NCBI RefSeq assembly: GCF_019090165.1
Contig: NZ_JAHRIB010000152.1
Location: forward strand, 186,001 to 250,000
From: Streptomyces sp. BV286
GTDB lineage: Bacteria > Actinomycetota > Actinomycetes > Streptomycetales > Streptomycetaceae
Length of the DNA stretch: 64,000 nt
Reading direction: 5' to 3'
Part shown: positions 17,773 to 26,582 of the stretch, one piece after another
Position numbering within the stretch: the stretch's first letter is position 1
How the letters are laid out: each line of letters begins with the position of its first letter
The notes under the pieces: generated by a model
What the model saw: the letters and a program-made list of their open reading frames with translations, nothing else
Told to the model about the DNA's origin: nothing
Databases searched by the model: none
Made by a program: the position numbers and the translations under genes

Positions 17773-19583
17773 CGGGCACTCCGGGTCGTGTGGCGACGGA
17801 TGTCCTCGCCGAGCGGCGAGGGCAGGCGGACGTAGCCGGCCTCACGGTCGGCCTTGCGCTCCCAGCGGGTGAGGAGGTTCGCCTTGGCGGGCAGAGGCAC
17901 TCCCGCGAGCAGCGCGGCCAGCGGAGGCGGGCAGCCGTACCGGTCGGCGTACGTCTGCAGGGTGACGCGGACCTCCGCCCACAGTGCGGCTTCGATGTGG
18001 GGATGCAGATCGGCGAGGGCGGCGAGCAGCTCCGCGACGTGGTTCACGAGCAGGCAGTAGACCACCCTGTCCCAGCCGCGCTGTACGTCGTAGGTCATCG
18101 GGCCCGCGACGTCGGGCGGCAGCGAGGCGAGGGTCCCGGCGTGGCGCTCCGGCAGGAGCTTGGTGCCCTCCAGATCGCGGAACAGGACCTGGGCGGGCAT
18201 GCCGTCGCCGTCGACGCAGATCAGCACGTTCTGCAGGTGGGGTTCCAGCACCAGACCGTGATCGAAGAACGCGGCCAGAACCGGAGGTACGAGCAGCCTG
18301 AGGTAGGCCGACCACCAGTCGAGCGCGCCCCGCGGGCCGGCCCCGTCGAGAAGCCGGGAGATGTGCGCGGGGCCGGTCGGGTACTCGTCGGCCACGGCCC
18401 CCGCCAGCAGCGGGGTGGTGCCCGGCAGAAGGTGCCGGGTCAGGCCCTCCCGGACGATGACGCCGAAGCCTTCGAGCAGCTCGCGGTCCGGTGTCCCGTC
18501 GGGGCCGGGGAGGGCCAGACTGCGGTAGGCCGGTTCGCGGAGCACCGCGCTGCCGGGGAAGCGGTCGGCCAGGTCGGCGAGCACCGGACCGAGCACGCGG
18601 GTGAGTGCGACGGCGCCCGACAGTTCGTAACTCGCGTTCTTGCGCAGGCAGTTGGTGATGCGGACGTTCAGGCTGAACTTCAGGAACGACTCGCCGTCGT
18701 ACAGCGTCCGTACGGATGCGGTGGCGGCGAAGGGCCTGCCCCGCGGGCCGAGGTCGATGATGTCCCCGCGGCCGAGAGCCGCGCGCAGCGCCGGACGCCC
18801 GCGCAGCATCGCGTACTGCCAGGGGTGGGCGGGCAGCAGCCGGTAGCCGTCGGGGACGGTGGCATCATCCTGCCGGCCCGGACGGTCGAGCGCGTCGAGT
18901 GCGCCGGGCTCCGCCCACTCCTCCGCGATCAGCTCCTCGCGTACGGCGAGGTGACGCAGCGGGAACGTCGCGCCTGCCTCCGGCGCGTACGCCTGCCACG
19001 AGTCCGCGTCCCCGGTGCGGGCCTTGGGCGTGGGGTGGAAGCGGTGCCCGAACAGCAGCGACTGCTCGGAGGCGAGGTAGGCGGCGACGGGCGTGTCGGC
19101 CGGAACGGGGCCGGCCTTCGTGCGCGCGGGCGGAGGGATCGTGCCGGTCCCGGTCCGTCCGACGAGGGATGCGGCGACGGTCCGGTGACTGGAGTCGACC
19201 TGCTCCAGGAACTCCTCGTTGTGCACACCGCTACGCGATGACAGCTCGCCTTGGGTGTGTTCGGCAAGCCGCCGCCAGCCGATCACGTTCCAGCCGTCGT
19301 CGGTCCTTCGTTCGCTCACCGGGCCGGTGAAGCGGTGTGCCCCGAGCAGGGATGTGCGGCGCAACGCGACGCGCAGCAGTACACCGCGGCGGGGAAGCCG
19401 TAGCAGCAGATGGCCGTCGGCGAACGCGGTCTGGTGCTCCGGCCCCGACACCTCGCGCACCAGGCAGTTGAGGAGCGTGTGCGCCACAGCCTCGTCCGCG
19501 GAGGGAAATTGGGCCCGCGCGGTCATGCCGGGAGCGGGGCTGGGGGCGGGGATGCTACCGAGCGACTCGGTCAGCGAGGGCAT
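17769..19583 (-). CDS. NIS siderophore synthetase, IucA/IucC family (PvsD position)
   Basis: A 604-residue NRPS-independent siderophore synthetase, which adenylates a carboxyl of citrate (or a citryl intermediate) and transfers it to an amine or alcohol. Family motifs are present: GHRFHPTPKARTG for ATP/phosphate binding near 175, LLPAHPWQY, ATASVRTLYD, KFSLNVRITNCLRKN, then LEPHLQNVLICVD and FRDLEGTKLLPE, with a FhuF-like C-terminal region. Start ATG 19583 is preferred because GGAG lies 6 bases ahead; an in-frame ATG at 19628 lacks a ribosome site. It is the second of two NIS synthetases and overlaps the decarboxylase start. Confidence 0.9.
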   Translation of the reverse strand: MPSLTESLGSIPAPSPAPGMTARAQFPSADEAVAHTLLNCLVREVSGPEHQTAFADGHLLLRLPRRGVLLRVALRRTSLLGAHRFTGPVSERRTDDGWNVIGWRRLAEHTQGELSSRSGVHNEEFLEQVDSSHRTVAASLVGRTGTGTIPPPARTKAGPVPADTPVAAYLASEQSLLFGHRFHPTPKARTGDADSWQAYAPEAGATFPLRHLAVREELIAEEWAEPGALDALDRPGRQDDATVPDGYRLLPAHPWQYAMLRGRPALRAALGRGDIIDLGPRGRPFAATASVRTLYDGESFLKFSLNVRITNCLRKNASYELSGAVALTRVLGPVLADLADRFPGSAVLREPAYRSLALPGPDGTPDRELLEGFGVIVREGLTRHLLPGTTPLLAGAVADEYPTGPAHISRLLDGAGPRGALDWWSAYLRLLVPPVLAAFFDHGLVLEPHLQNVLICVDGDGMPAQVLFRDLEGTKLLPERHAGTLASLPPDVAGPMTYDVQRGWDRVVYCLLVNHVAELLAALADLHPHIEAALWAEVRVTLQTYADRYGCPPPLAALLAGVPLPAKANLLTRWERKADREAGYVRLPSPLGEDIRRHTTRSAR

Positions 19584-19635
19584 GTGTGGCTCCAGCGGGT
19601 GCAAAGAGAGCGGAGGACGGTCGCGCATACGGTGA

Positions 19636-19863
19636 TCATGGCGACGGGGCGCCGATCAGTACGGGGGAGACCGGACCGTGACGGGCGCTGCCCGCCGCCG
19701 CGGCCACGCCGGCGGCGACCGCACCGGGCTCGGGGAGGATCTCGGTCAGGAACGGCGGCAGACCCGGCGCCGCGAACGACGCCACCGAGCAGCGGCCCGC
19801 GACAGCGTGCACCTGCCGGGGGCCGAACCCGGGGCGAGGTACGTGCACGGCCTCGGCACTCAT
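19636..19863 (-). pseudogene. 75-aa remnant at the exporter position (MFS N-terminus-like)
   Basis: This short frame starts with an ATGA overlap with the upstream NIS synthetase, so it is, or was, a cistron of the operon. Its central segment ASFAAPGLPPFLTEILPEPG resembles the first transmembrane helix of major-facilitator exporters. Reading stops after residue 75 without any further membrane helices. In the vibrioferrin operon the gene at this exact position, pvsC, encodes an MFS exporter. I infer a transporter gene lost to a large internal deletion. The alternative is a genuine small protein of unknown role. The inference rests on position plus one hydrophobic segment. Confidence 0.45.
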
Positions 19864-21707
19864 GCCGAACCACCGGCCCCCAGGAGGTAGTTGGGGCCAG
19901 TGGTGTAGTGCTTGTTGATGTCCGAGGCACCCGAACGTTCCTTGGTGAGCAGTGTTCCCGCGGTGACCATCGCCTTGACCGGGAGGCGTGCCGCGTCCAG
20001 GACCTGCGCCCGCAGGACGGCGCCGGGTTCGCCCGCTCCCGTCCCGAGCCGCTCGATCGCCTCGGCGAGTCGGTCGCGGACGAGCCGCAGCAGTACCGGC
20101 AGCGGAGCGCGACCGTGCCGGGCGAGCCCGAACGCGTAGGCGCCCGCGCAGAGATGGACCGTGATGGTGGTGAACAGGTCGACGACCGGCCCGTCGCTCT
20201 CGACGAACGTCCGCGGGTCGTCGAAGTCCGCGGTTCCGGGAGCGTCGGCCCCGAGCCGTTCGTGCAGGCGGCGGCTGTTGATGCGCGGGCCGTCGTTGTC
20301 CTTGAGGAGCAGCCGCAGCCGCGTACGGCCGTCGGGCCGCAGGTCAAGGACCAGCGAGACGTTCTGTTGGTGCGATTCGAGCGCGATCCCGTACCCGAAC
20401 AGGGTGGTCTGCCAGTCGAGGAGCAGGGTGAGGCAGGCGTCCAGCAGGGCGACGCAGTCCCCGCCGAAGAAGCGGTCCGCGAGGTGGTCGACGACCAGCC
20501 GTCCGCCCGGTGCCTCGGCGAGCAGTGCGGCCATGGGGACGACGACGGAGTCCTGGAGCCCGACCGGGTACCGCCGGAAGAGCGCGGCGAGCAACTCGTG
20601 CCCGGCGTGCGCGTACACGGTCTCGTCGGCGTGCAGGATCGTGTTCCGGAAGCGCCGTTCACGGAGGATGATCCGCTCGATCAGGCGCTGCCCTGCGGCT
20701 CCGTCGACGAGGGTGCCCGGCTTGATGGTGCGCCGGTTGCGCAGACCCAACGTGGCGGTTGCCAGGGGGAGTTTGACATGCAGGGACGGGTCGGCGGACA
20801 GCGCCACGGTACGCATCGAAAGGGTCGGTACGGCTTCGAGGTGGGCGCGGTCGGCGAGCACCGCCCGATCCGTCAGCCCGGTGGCGCGCAGCGCTCCGTC
20901 CAGCGGTGCGCCGAGGGTCAACGGATGGACGGGCAGGGCCACATGCGTGCGGTCGAGCTCGGTGAGTCCGAGCAGCGCCGGCGTGGGCCAGTGCTCCGGA
21001 AGTGACCCGATCACCGCGTCCCGGGGCACGGCGAGCCAGCGCAACGCGAAACGCGGCTGGAACTCCGGTGCATAGGCGCGCAGTTGGCGCGCGTCCAGTC
21101 CGGAGCGTCCCCGCGCGGTCGGGTAGACGGGGTGATCGAGGTGGGCGGCGAGCGTGTCGAACGCCAGCCCTTCGGCGAGTCCGGTCCAGTCGGCCGGCGA
21201 GGAACCATGACGCTCTGCCAGATGGGCGGTCACCTCGTCGTGGGCCGAGGCCTGCAGCCGCATGGTGGCCAGCGTCTGGCGGCACTCCTCGGCGAAGGCG
21301 TCGAACCCGTCCCGGTCGACGGGGTCGGCGAGGACGCGCAGCGCCGCGAGGATCATGTCGCACGTCTCGTGGGCGACGGGTGCGGAGTCGGCGGACTCCT
21401 CGACGAGCAACGGCAGCCGGGCCGCGTACTCGCACTGGAACCCGTCTTCGACGACGGGCAGCAGGAGCAACCGCCCCTGACCGGCGCTTCGTTGCAGCCA
21501 GGCGCCGTCCGGCCGGTGCACGAGCGTGCCGGCCGAGCGCAGGCCGACGACGTCCTCACGCAGCAGCGCGCTGAGCACCCGGATCACCAGCTCGCTCCGG
21601 GTGCCGTCGGCGTCCGAATGTCGCCTGCCGTCGTTTCCGGTGCCCGTGCCGGTGCCGGTGCCGGTGATGGGTCCGGAGCCGTCCGCCGGCAGGGTCGGGG
21701 CCGTCAC
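19860..21707 (-). CDS. NIS siderophore synthetase, IucA/IucC family (PvsB position)
   Basis: A 615-residue NIS synthetase, divergent from its partner downstream. Visible motifs are HPVYPTARGRSGLD (equivalent of the GHPxHPxxK loop), TLSMRTVAL, KLPLATATLGLRNRRTIKPG, ALESHQQNVSLVLD and LLLKDNDGPRINSRRL, with a C-terminal helical domain ending near DINKHYTTGPNYLLG. The N-terminus carries a Gly-Thr run encoded by a CCGGTG hexamer repeat at about 21646-21668, likely a recent slippage tract. It starts with a GTGA overlap with the ATP-grasp gene. In the vibrioferrin model this enzyme would join the citryl part to the second building block. Confidence 0.9.
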   Translation of the reverse strand: MTAPTLPADGSGPITGTGTGTGTGNDGRRHSDADGTRSELVIRVLSALLREDVVGLRSAGTLVHRPDGAWLQRSAGQGRLLLLPVVEDGFQCEYAARLPLLVEESADSAPVAHETCDMILAALRVLADPVDRDGFDAFAEECRQTLATMRLQASAHDEVTAHLAERHGSSPADWTGLAEGLAFDTLAAHLDHPVYPTARGRSGLDARQLRAYAPEFQPRFALRWLAVPRDAVIGSLPEHWPTPALLGLTELDRTHVALPVHPLTLGAPLDGALRATGLTDRAVLADRAHLEAVPTLSMRTVALSADPSLHVKLPLATATLGLRNRRTIKPGTLVDGAAGQRLIERIILRERRFRNTILHADETVYAHAGHELLAALFRRYPVGLQDSVVVPMAALLAEAPGGRLVVDHLADRFFGGDCVALLDACLTLLLDWQTTLFGYGIALESHQQNVSLVLDLRPDGRTRLRLLLKDNDGPRINSRRLHERLGADAPGTADFDDPRTFVESDGPVVDLFTTITVHLCAGAYAFGLARHGRAPLPVLLRLVRDRLAEAIERLGTGAGEPGAVLRAQVLDAARLPVKAMVTAGTLLTKERSGASDINKHYTTGPNYLLGAGGSA

Positions 21708-22894
21708 GGCTGGATCTCCCAGCGCTGCCCGGCCAGGAACCCGGTCACCGCCCTGTCCACCGTTTCCTGGTCGTCGCCGGTTGCCCGCAGCACGCCGAGG
21801 TAGTCGCGATTGGTGCGGTACACCTCGTGCCGCTCGCCGACCGCCCGCAGCGGCCGATAGGTCAACCGCACGCCGTCGACGTCCAGTTCGGTGGCGGCTG
21901 GGGCGGCTGTCAGCGTGCCGGCGCTCTTCGCGTACGGGTAGTCCAGTCGAGCCGCGCGGTCGCGGCTCGCCCCGAGCTTCGCGGGCAGCGGCTCACCGAG
22001 GTGCGTACGCAGGATGTGCTCGAAGAGGGGAATCTCCAGCAGGCGCGCCAGCAGCAGATCGCACTGGTCGCCGATGGCACGGTAGTTGACCTCGATGATC
22101 CTCGCCCGGCCCTCGTGCACCACGAATTCGGTGTGACAGGCGCCGAAGCCCACTCCGAGCGCGTCGAGTTGGGCCAGCACCTGGGCGACGACCGGTTCGG
22201 GATGGGCCGCGACGAAGGTCAGACGCTCCTCTATGAAGTACGGCGGCGGGGAGACCAGCGTGTGGAACCCGCCCAGGACATGGCGGACGTGTCCGTCACC
22301 GAGTGTCTCCAGGGTGTGGAGCTCCCCGGGCAGGTACTCCTCGACGACCAGGGCGGCACCGGAGCGACGGCCGCGGATCTCCGCGCAGCAGGCCGCCAGT
22401 TCGGCTGCGCTCTCGACGCGTACGACGTCCTCGCTGGCCACACCCTCGCGCGGCTTCACGACGCACGGGTACGGCACGTCGAGGACGGCGAGATCGGCGA
22501 CATCGGTGGCGTCGGTCACTTCGGTCGACCACACCGTGTCCGCGCCGACGGAGGCGAGATGGCGCCGCATCTCCGCCTTGTCCTTGGTACGCAGGGTGAC
22601 CCGCCAGTCCTTGCCGGGCAGGCCGAAGTAGTCGGCGGCCAGGGCGGCCTGGGTCTGCAGATGGTCACTGTTGCTGAAGACCGCGTCGGGGCGGGGGAGG
22701 GTCGAGATCCGGGTGACGACGGAGCGGAAGTCGCGTACGTCGCACTCCAGGATCTCGGTCTCCGGATACACGCGCCGGTGGGCGTGCGGCTGGTCGGTGA
22801 GGACTGTGACCTCGAGGCCGAGCCGTGCTGCGGCGGGCAGCAACCCCTCGGTGACGGAGTCGGTGGGGTTGTGGGCAAGCAGGTACATGCGCAT
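21704..22894 (-). CDS. ATP-grasp carboxylate-amine ligase (PvsA position)
   Basis: A 396-residue ATP-grasp enzyme. The N-terminal pre-ATP-grasp domain (MYLLAHNPTDSVTEGLLPAA) is followed by the ATP-binding lysine segment PYPCVVKPREGVASEDV, the acidic hinge ALVVEEYLPGELHTLE, and the metal-binding FVVHEGRARIIEVNYRAIGDQCDL. The family forms amide bonds through acyl-phosphates. In vibrioferrin biosynthesis PvsA is also an ATP-grasp ligase and the first gene of the operon, as here. The building blocks used by this homologue are not predictable from sequence. It heads a chain of overlapping cistrons. Confidence 0.87.
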   Translation of the reverse strand: MRMYLLAHNPTDSVTEGLLPAAARLGLEVTVLTDQPHAHRRVYPETEILECDVRDFRSVVTRISTLPRPDAVFSNSDHLQTQAALAADYFGLPGKDWRVTLRTKDKAEMRRHLASVGADTVWSTEVTDATDVADLAVLDVPYPCVVKPREGVASEDVVRVESAAELAACCAEIRGRRSGAALVVEEYLPGELHTLETLGDGHVRHVLGGFHTLVSPPPYFIEERLTFVAAHPEPVVAQVLAQLDALGVGFGACHTEFVVHEGRARIIEVNYRAIGDQCDLLLARLLEIPLFEHILRTHLGEPLPAKLGASRDRAARLDYPYAKSAGTLTAAPAATELDVDGVRLTYRPLRAVGERHEVYRTNRDYLGVLRATGDDQETVDRAVTGFLAGQRWEIQP

Positions 22895-22963
22895 GCGGGC
22901 AGCGGCTTCCGCTCGTGGGTGGGGGTGGGGTGGCCGTGAGGTGGGCCGCCCTTGTAGCGGGAG

Positions 22964-23317
22964 CTACACCTTCGCGAGGGCCACGCCGGTGGCCCCGGCC
23001 TCGTAGGCGATCACCCCGGCGACCTCGAGCGCGGCACCCGCGACGATCCCGGTGGCGGTAAGCGGCAGTCGGAACCCGGTCACCACGCGTGCGTCTCGCC
23101 CCCGCCCCCGCCTCCGCCGCCGGGCGTCGGCGAGCAGTTCGTCGGTCAAGGTCGACGGGGGCGCGGAGCGGGTTCCGGGGGAGAGCCTCAGCGAGGCAGG
23201 GAGTACGAGGGCCTCGACGCCGTAGGGCGACACGGGTATGCGCCGGGGGCGCGAGGGCACACCCGCGGAGGAAGCCTGTTCGATCGCAGTCACGGTACGT
23301 GAGCTTAAGTTAGGCAT
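22964..23317 (-). CDS. Small hypothetical protein leading the siderophore operon
   Basis: A 117-residue frame that I do not recognise. Its middle is basic (ADARRRRRGRGRDARVV) and its last ~35 residues are hydrophobic (LPLTATGIVAGAALEVAGVI). There is no ribosome-binding site before ATG 23317. GTG 23293 (109 residues) would fit a leaderless start, because the promoter and iron half-site overlap the ATG. It lies 69 bases upstream of the ATP-grasp gene on the same strand, so it would be first in the iron-regulated transcript. It may be a real small protein or simply leader sequence. Confidence 0.45.
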   Translation of the reverse strand: MPNLSSRTVTAIEQASSAGVPSRPRRIPVSPYGVEALVLPASLRLSPGTRSAPPSTLTDELLADARRRRRGRGRDARVVTGFRLPLTATGIVAGAALEVAGVIAYEAGATGVALAKV

Positions 23318-23321
23318 GGAT
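23303..23321. promoter_or_regulatory. Iron-box half-site and promoter of the leftward siderophore operon
   Basis: Read on the minus strand, CCTAACTTAA (23306-23315) matches one half of the IdeR/DmdR consensus TTAGGTTAGGCTAACCTAA at 9 of 10 positions; the other half is poor. A TTGAAA -35-like hexamer lies just upstream at 23327-23332. Iron-dependent repression of the siderophore operon is expected. Confidence 0.45.
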
Positions 23322-23417
23322 TTACGTTTCAACCAGCCGTGGTAGTGCGTGACATGTATCTCCCTTGATCGTCTCTTGGGGAGTGACGTCACGCGCTGCT
23401 GTCAGTGATCTCTATAT

Positions 23418-23436
23418 TAAGGTAAGGCTTACCTGA
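23418..23436. promoter_or_regulatory. IdeR/DmdR-type iron box upstream of FhuF-like gene
   Basis: TAAGGTAAGGCTTACCTGA matches the actinobacterial iron-box consensus at 15 of 19 positions. Its core AGGTAAGGCTTACCT is palindromic apart from the central base. It lies 35 bases before the FhuF-like start, in the divergent siderophore promoter region. Confidence 0.8.
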
Positions 23437-23470
23437 GCTTCTTGCTTCGCCCCCGCGCACAGGAGTACCG

Positions 23471-24325
23471 ATGACCGTGGCCCTGGAGACTCCGTCGACC
23501 GGTGCGGCCACGACCGTGTCCGGGCTCCTCACCACCGCGTACCGACAACTGGCGGAGGTGTGCGAAGCGTTGACGGTGCGGGTGGCCGACCCCACGGCGC
23601 CGTTCACCCGAACGGGGCTCAGCGGTGCGGAGTTGACGAAGGATCACGGAGCACTGGACGCCTACCTGTTGGCGGAGCACTCCCGCATCAGGACCCGCTA
23701 CGACCACACCCCGCGCCCTGATGTCGCCGCGTCCCGCGCCCTCCACGACTACGCGTGGTCGGTCGGACTGCTGATGAGTGGCGTGTGGTACCTCACGGGC
23801 CGGGTGCCGCGTGTCCGCCCGGAGGATGTACGGATCGATCTGGCGTCCGGCATGTTCGAGATCAGCCCCGGACCGGACCTGGCGTGCCTCCCGGGGGACC
23901 CGGCAAGCACGCTCCCGGGCGTGCTGACCGTCCCTCACGAGGAGGCTCTGCGTGCGGAGTTGAGGGTTGCCGTCGCCGATCACATGGAGCCGTTGCTCTC
24001 CGCGATCGCCCCGCACGTCAGGCGCGGCCCGCGCGCACTGTGGGGCCTGGTCACCGACGACCTCGTCTCCGGCATCTGGTACCTCGGTCGCATGCTCGGC
24101 CGGGAACCGGACGCCGTACGTGCCGCCACCGCGCTGCTGCCCTCCGCCGTCGCGCCCTTCCCCGGCGGGGCGGACTTCCGCCACCTCACCGGCAGCGACG
24201 GCCGGCAGCACCCCACCCGCACGCGCATGGGCTGCTGCCTCTACTACACGATCCGCCCCGCGGAGGCCTGCGCCACCTGCCCACGCACCGGCGACGCCGA
24301 ACGCCTGCGCCGGATCGAGGGCTGA
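23471..24325 (+). CDS. FhuF-like (2Fe-2S) ferric-siderophore reductase
   Basis: A 284-residue protein whose C-terminus has the FhuF cluster signature GCCLYYTIRPAEACATCP: adjacent cysteines, then C-x2-C, as in iron-siderophore reductases that release iron by reduction. The N-terminal three quarters matches the FhuF/IucA-C-terminal domain in outline (DYAWSVGLLMSGVWYLTGRVPRV, LWGLVTDDLVSGIWYLGRMLG). It lies divergently from the siderophore operon behind the best iron box in the window, so it should be induced by iron starvation. Its product probably recycles iron from the locus's own siderophore. ATG 23471 follows AGGAG. Confidence 0.88.
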   Translation: MTVALETPSTGAATTVSGLLTTAYRQLAEVCEALTVRVADPTAPFTRTGLSGAELTKDHGALDAYLLAEHSRIRTRYDHTPRPDVAASRALHDYAWSVGLLMSGVWYLTGRVPRVRPEDVRIDLASGMFEISPGPDLACLPGDPASTLPGVLTVPHEEALRAELRVAVADHMEPLLSAIAPHVRRGPRALWGLVTDDLVSGIWYLGRMLGREPDAVRAATALLPSAVAPFPGGADFRHLTGSDGRQHPTRTRMGCCLYYTIRPAEACATCPRTGDAERLRRIEG

Positions 24326-24365
24326 CCGGGCCCGGCTCCCGCCCTCGGTTCCGGCTCCCGCCCCT

Positions 24366-26357
24366 CTACGACTTGGACGGCATCACCCGCACATCGGCGG
24401 CCCGCACGAACGCCACCCGGTGACCGAACTGGATCTCGTAGTACGTGTCCGAACCGCGCACCACCCGGTGCGGCTTCGTGTCGAAGGTCGGCGCGTAGAA
24501 GTATTCGCCCGGCACCTTGTCACCGGCCGCGTACCGCTGCCCGGCGAGCAGCTTGTACGGCAGCGGGGAGACCGCCTGGACGGGCACACCCGCCGGGTAG
24601 GCCTCCTTCTCCGGGTACGCGCGCCCGTAGACGGGAATCTCGGTCAGGCCGGCCTTCGGTGTGACGACGGAACCGGTCGCGTTCACCGCCGTCGGCTGCT
24701 TCTCCGGGTTCTTGAACCAGGCCTTCTGGCCCAGGTACCAGATCGCCGTCCAGTCACCGTCGCGTCCGGCGACCGCGTACCGCTGGCCGGTGGACACGCG
24801 CGAGCCGATGTCGTTCACGTCGGTCGTGGAGTCCCCGCCCGCGGGCCGCAGCCCGATGTCCTTGACGAGTGGCGCGCTCCCGCGCGGCTCGGTGTGCAGC
24901 CGTACGGCGCTGGACCCGTGCTCCGCACACGGCTTGCCCTTGGTGACGCAGCCCGTGAACTCGGGCCGGTTCGCGTCGAACACCGGCAACACGGTCACCA
25001 GCCCGCCCGCCGGGCCGGGCTCGGCCCGCAGCGGCTTGCCGAGCAGCGCGAAGTAGTGCCGCCAGTCCCAGTACGGGCCCGGGTCGGTGTGCATTCCCGG
25101 GACGGCCGAGGCGGTCGGACCGGGCACGGTGTCATGACCGAGGATGTGCTGCCGGTCCAGCGGGATGCCGTACTTCTCGGCCAGGTACTTCACCAGGCGC
25201 GCCGACGACCGGTACATCGCCTCCGTGTACCAGGAGTCCGGCGCGGCCAGGAACCCCTCGTGCTCCAGACCGATCGACTTGGCGTTGACGTACCAGTTGC
25301 CCGCGTGCCAGGCCACGTCCTTGGCCTTCACGTGCTGGGCGATGTGCCCGTCGGTGGAGCGCAGGGTGTACTGCCACGACACATAGGTCGGGTCCTGCAC
25401 CATGTTCAGGACACCTTCCCAGGCGCCCTCGGTGTCATGGACGACGATGTACTCGATGCTCTGGGACTTCGGCCGGTCGCCGAGGTCGTGGTTGCCGTAG
25501 TCGCCGTCCCCGAACTCCTTGTACGGAGCCGGAATCCACTCGCAGGACACGGTCGTCGGACACTCGGTGGCGCCGGCAACGGGTGCCCGCAGTCCCGCCC
25601 GCTTCAACTGTGCCGCTGCCGGGCGCAGTTGTGGGTGCGCCGCGAGCGCGACCCGCTGTCCCTCGTCCGTCGTGCGTGCCCCGCCGCGGCGGATCACGTC
25701 GAAGACGTCGTCGGCGTACGTCGCCGCCGTAGCGGTGTCGTCGGCACCCGAGTAGCGCGCCACCGCGCCGTACCAGTCGGCCGCGTCGTCGGTGAGCGGC
25801 GCGCCGAGCTTCTTCTGGGCGGCGGCCAGCAGCGCCGCGCCGCCCGCCACGTTGGCGGCCGCGTCCGTACGGAGCCGCTCCGCGGGAATGCCGCTCAGCT
25901 CGGCGGCCCTCGTCAGTGTCCTGAGCCGGGCCGGGAAGCGATTGTCCGCCGGAACCTCCGTGTCGGGGACGAGGGCCGCGCGCGAGTCGTCGCCGCGGGG
26001 GTCCTCGGTGCCGTCACTGTGATGCGGTGCCACGGTCCGGGCGATGGCGGTGCGGGCGTCGGTCAGATGCATCGGACCGTAGCCGCCCGAGACACTGGGC
26101 GCCCCGCCGTGCGCGTCCCAGCGGGACTGCAGGTAGGACACGGCCAGCAGCACGCTCTGCGGCACGCCGTACGTGGAGGCCGCGTCGGCGAAAGCATTCT
26201 GCAGGCGTGCGGACGACGTGGACTCCCGTGCTCCGCTGTCGGAGGGGGCGGCGCCGAGCAGGGGCAGCAGCAGTGCGGCCGAGGCGGCGGCCCCTGCGGC
26301 CCGGCGGGCACGTCTGTGCCGGGCGGTAGGGCTGGGGCCGGTGGGGGATCCTCGCAA
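24366..26357 (-). CDS. Secreted N-acetylmuramoyl-L-alanine amidase (Amidase_2)
   Basis: A 663-residue exported peptidoglycan hydrolase. A basic N-terminus (RHRRARRAAG) and hydrophobic core AASAALLLPLLGAAP form the signal peptide. Residues ~50-190 are a helical lysozyme-like region (QSVLLAVSYLQSRWD, GGYGPMHLTD). Residues ~295-430 are the zinc amidase: IVVHDTEGAWEGVLN, GLEHEGFLA, HILGHDTVPG and HTDPGPYWDW carry the ligands. The C-terminal ~200 residues hold SH3-like repeats (WTAIWYLGQKAWFKN). TTG start at 26357 is supported by AGGAGG six bases ahead. It converges with the FhuF-like gene. Confidence 0.88.
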   Translation of the reverse strand: MRGSPTGPSPTARHRRARRAAGAAASAALLLPLLGAAPSDSGARESTSSARLQNAFADAASTYGVPQSVLLAVSYLQSRWDAHGGAPSVSGGYGPMHLTDARTAIARTVAPHHSDGTEDPRGDDSRAALVPDTEVPADNRFPARLRTLTRAAELSGIPAERLRTDAAANVAGGAALLAAAQKKLGAPLTDDAADWYGAVARYSGADDTATAATYADDVFDVIRRGGARTTDEGQRVALAAHPQLRPAAAQLKRAGLRAPVAGATECPTTVSCEWIPAPYKEFGDGDYGNHDLGDRPKSQSIEYIVVHDTEGAWEGVLNMVQDPTYVSWQYTLRSTDGHIAQHVKAKDVAWHAGNWYVNAKSIGLEHEGFLAAPDSWYTEAMYRSSARLVKYLAEKYGIPLDRQHILGHDTVPGPTASAVPGMHTDPGPYWDWRHYFALLGKPLRAEPGPAGGLVTVLPVFDANRPEFTGCVTKGKPCAEHGSSAVRLHTEPRGSAPLVKDIGLRPAGGDSTTDVNDIGSRVSTGQRYAVAGRDGDWTAIWYLGQKAWFKNPEKQPTAVNATGSVVTPKAGLTEIPVYGRAYPEKEAYPAGVPVQAVSPLPYKLLAGQRYAAGDKVPGEYFYAPTFDTKPHRVVRGSDTYYEIQFGHRVAFVRAADVRVMPSKS

Positions 26358-26552
26358 GGCAGGCCTCCTGGGACGAGCGAGCGTGACAGGGCGTGCGGGA
26401 GCGGGTGTGCGTCAGTGGTACCGGCTCTCCGACGATCCGTCAATCATGCCCAGAGACAGGTGATTCCCCACGTCAGCGGCGGGTGTCGCCGCTCTCGGTC
26501 CACCGATGGCCCGGCCTGCGAGGCGTCAGTGGAGTGGACCTTTGAACTGATC

Positions 26553-26571
26553 GGGTGAACGTCCTTCACCC
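26553..26571. promoter_or_regulatory. 19-bp palindrome GGGTGAA-N5-TTCACCC
   Basis: A perfect inverted repeat lies in the 365-base gap upstream of the amidase gene, about 200 bases from its start. It suggests a regulator site; I do not recognise the regulator. Confidence 0.5.
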
Positions 26572-26582
26572 AGTAAAACGAG

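Noticed and set aside
23967..26558. 863-codon forward frame over the amidase
   Set aside because: It is antisense to the amidase with clear Amidase_2 motifs and shows no domain of its own.
26358..26560. A c-di-AMP (ydaO-type) riboswitch before the amidase
   Set aside because: Streptomyces wall hydrolases often carry one, but I could not find its conserved core or pairing pattern on the minus strand.
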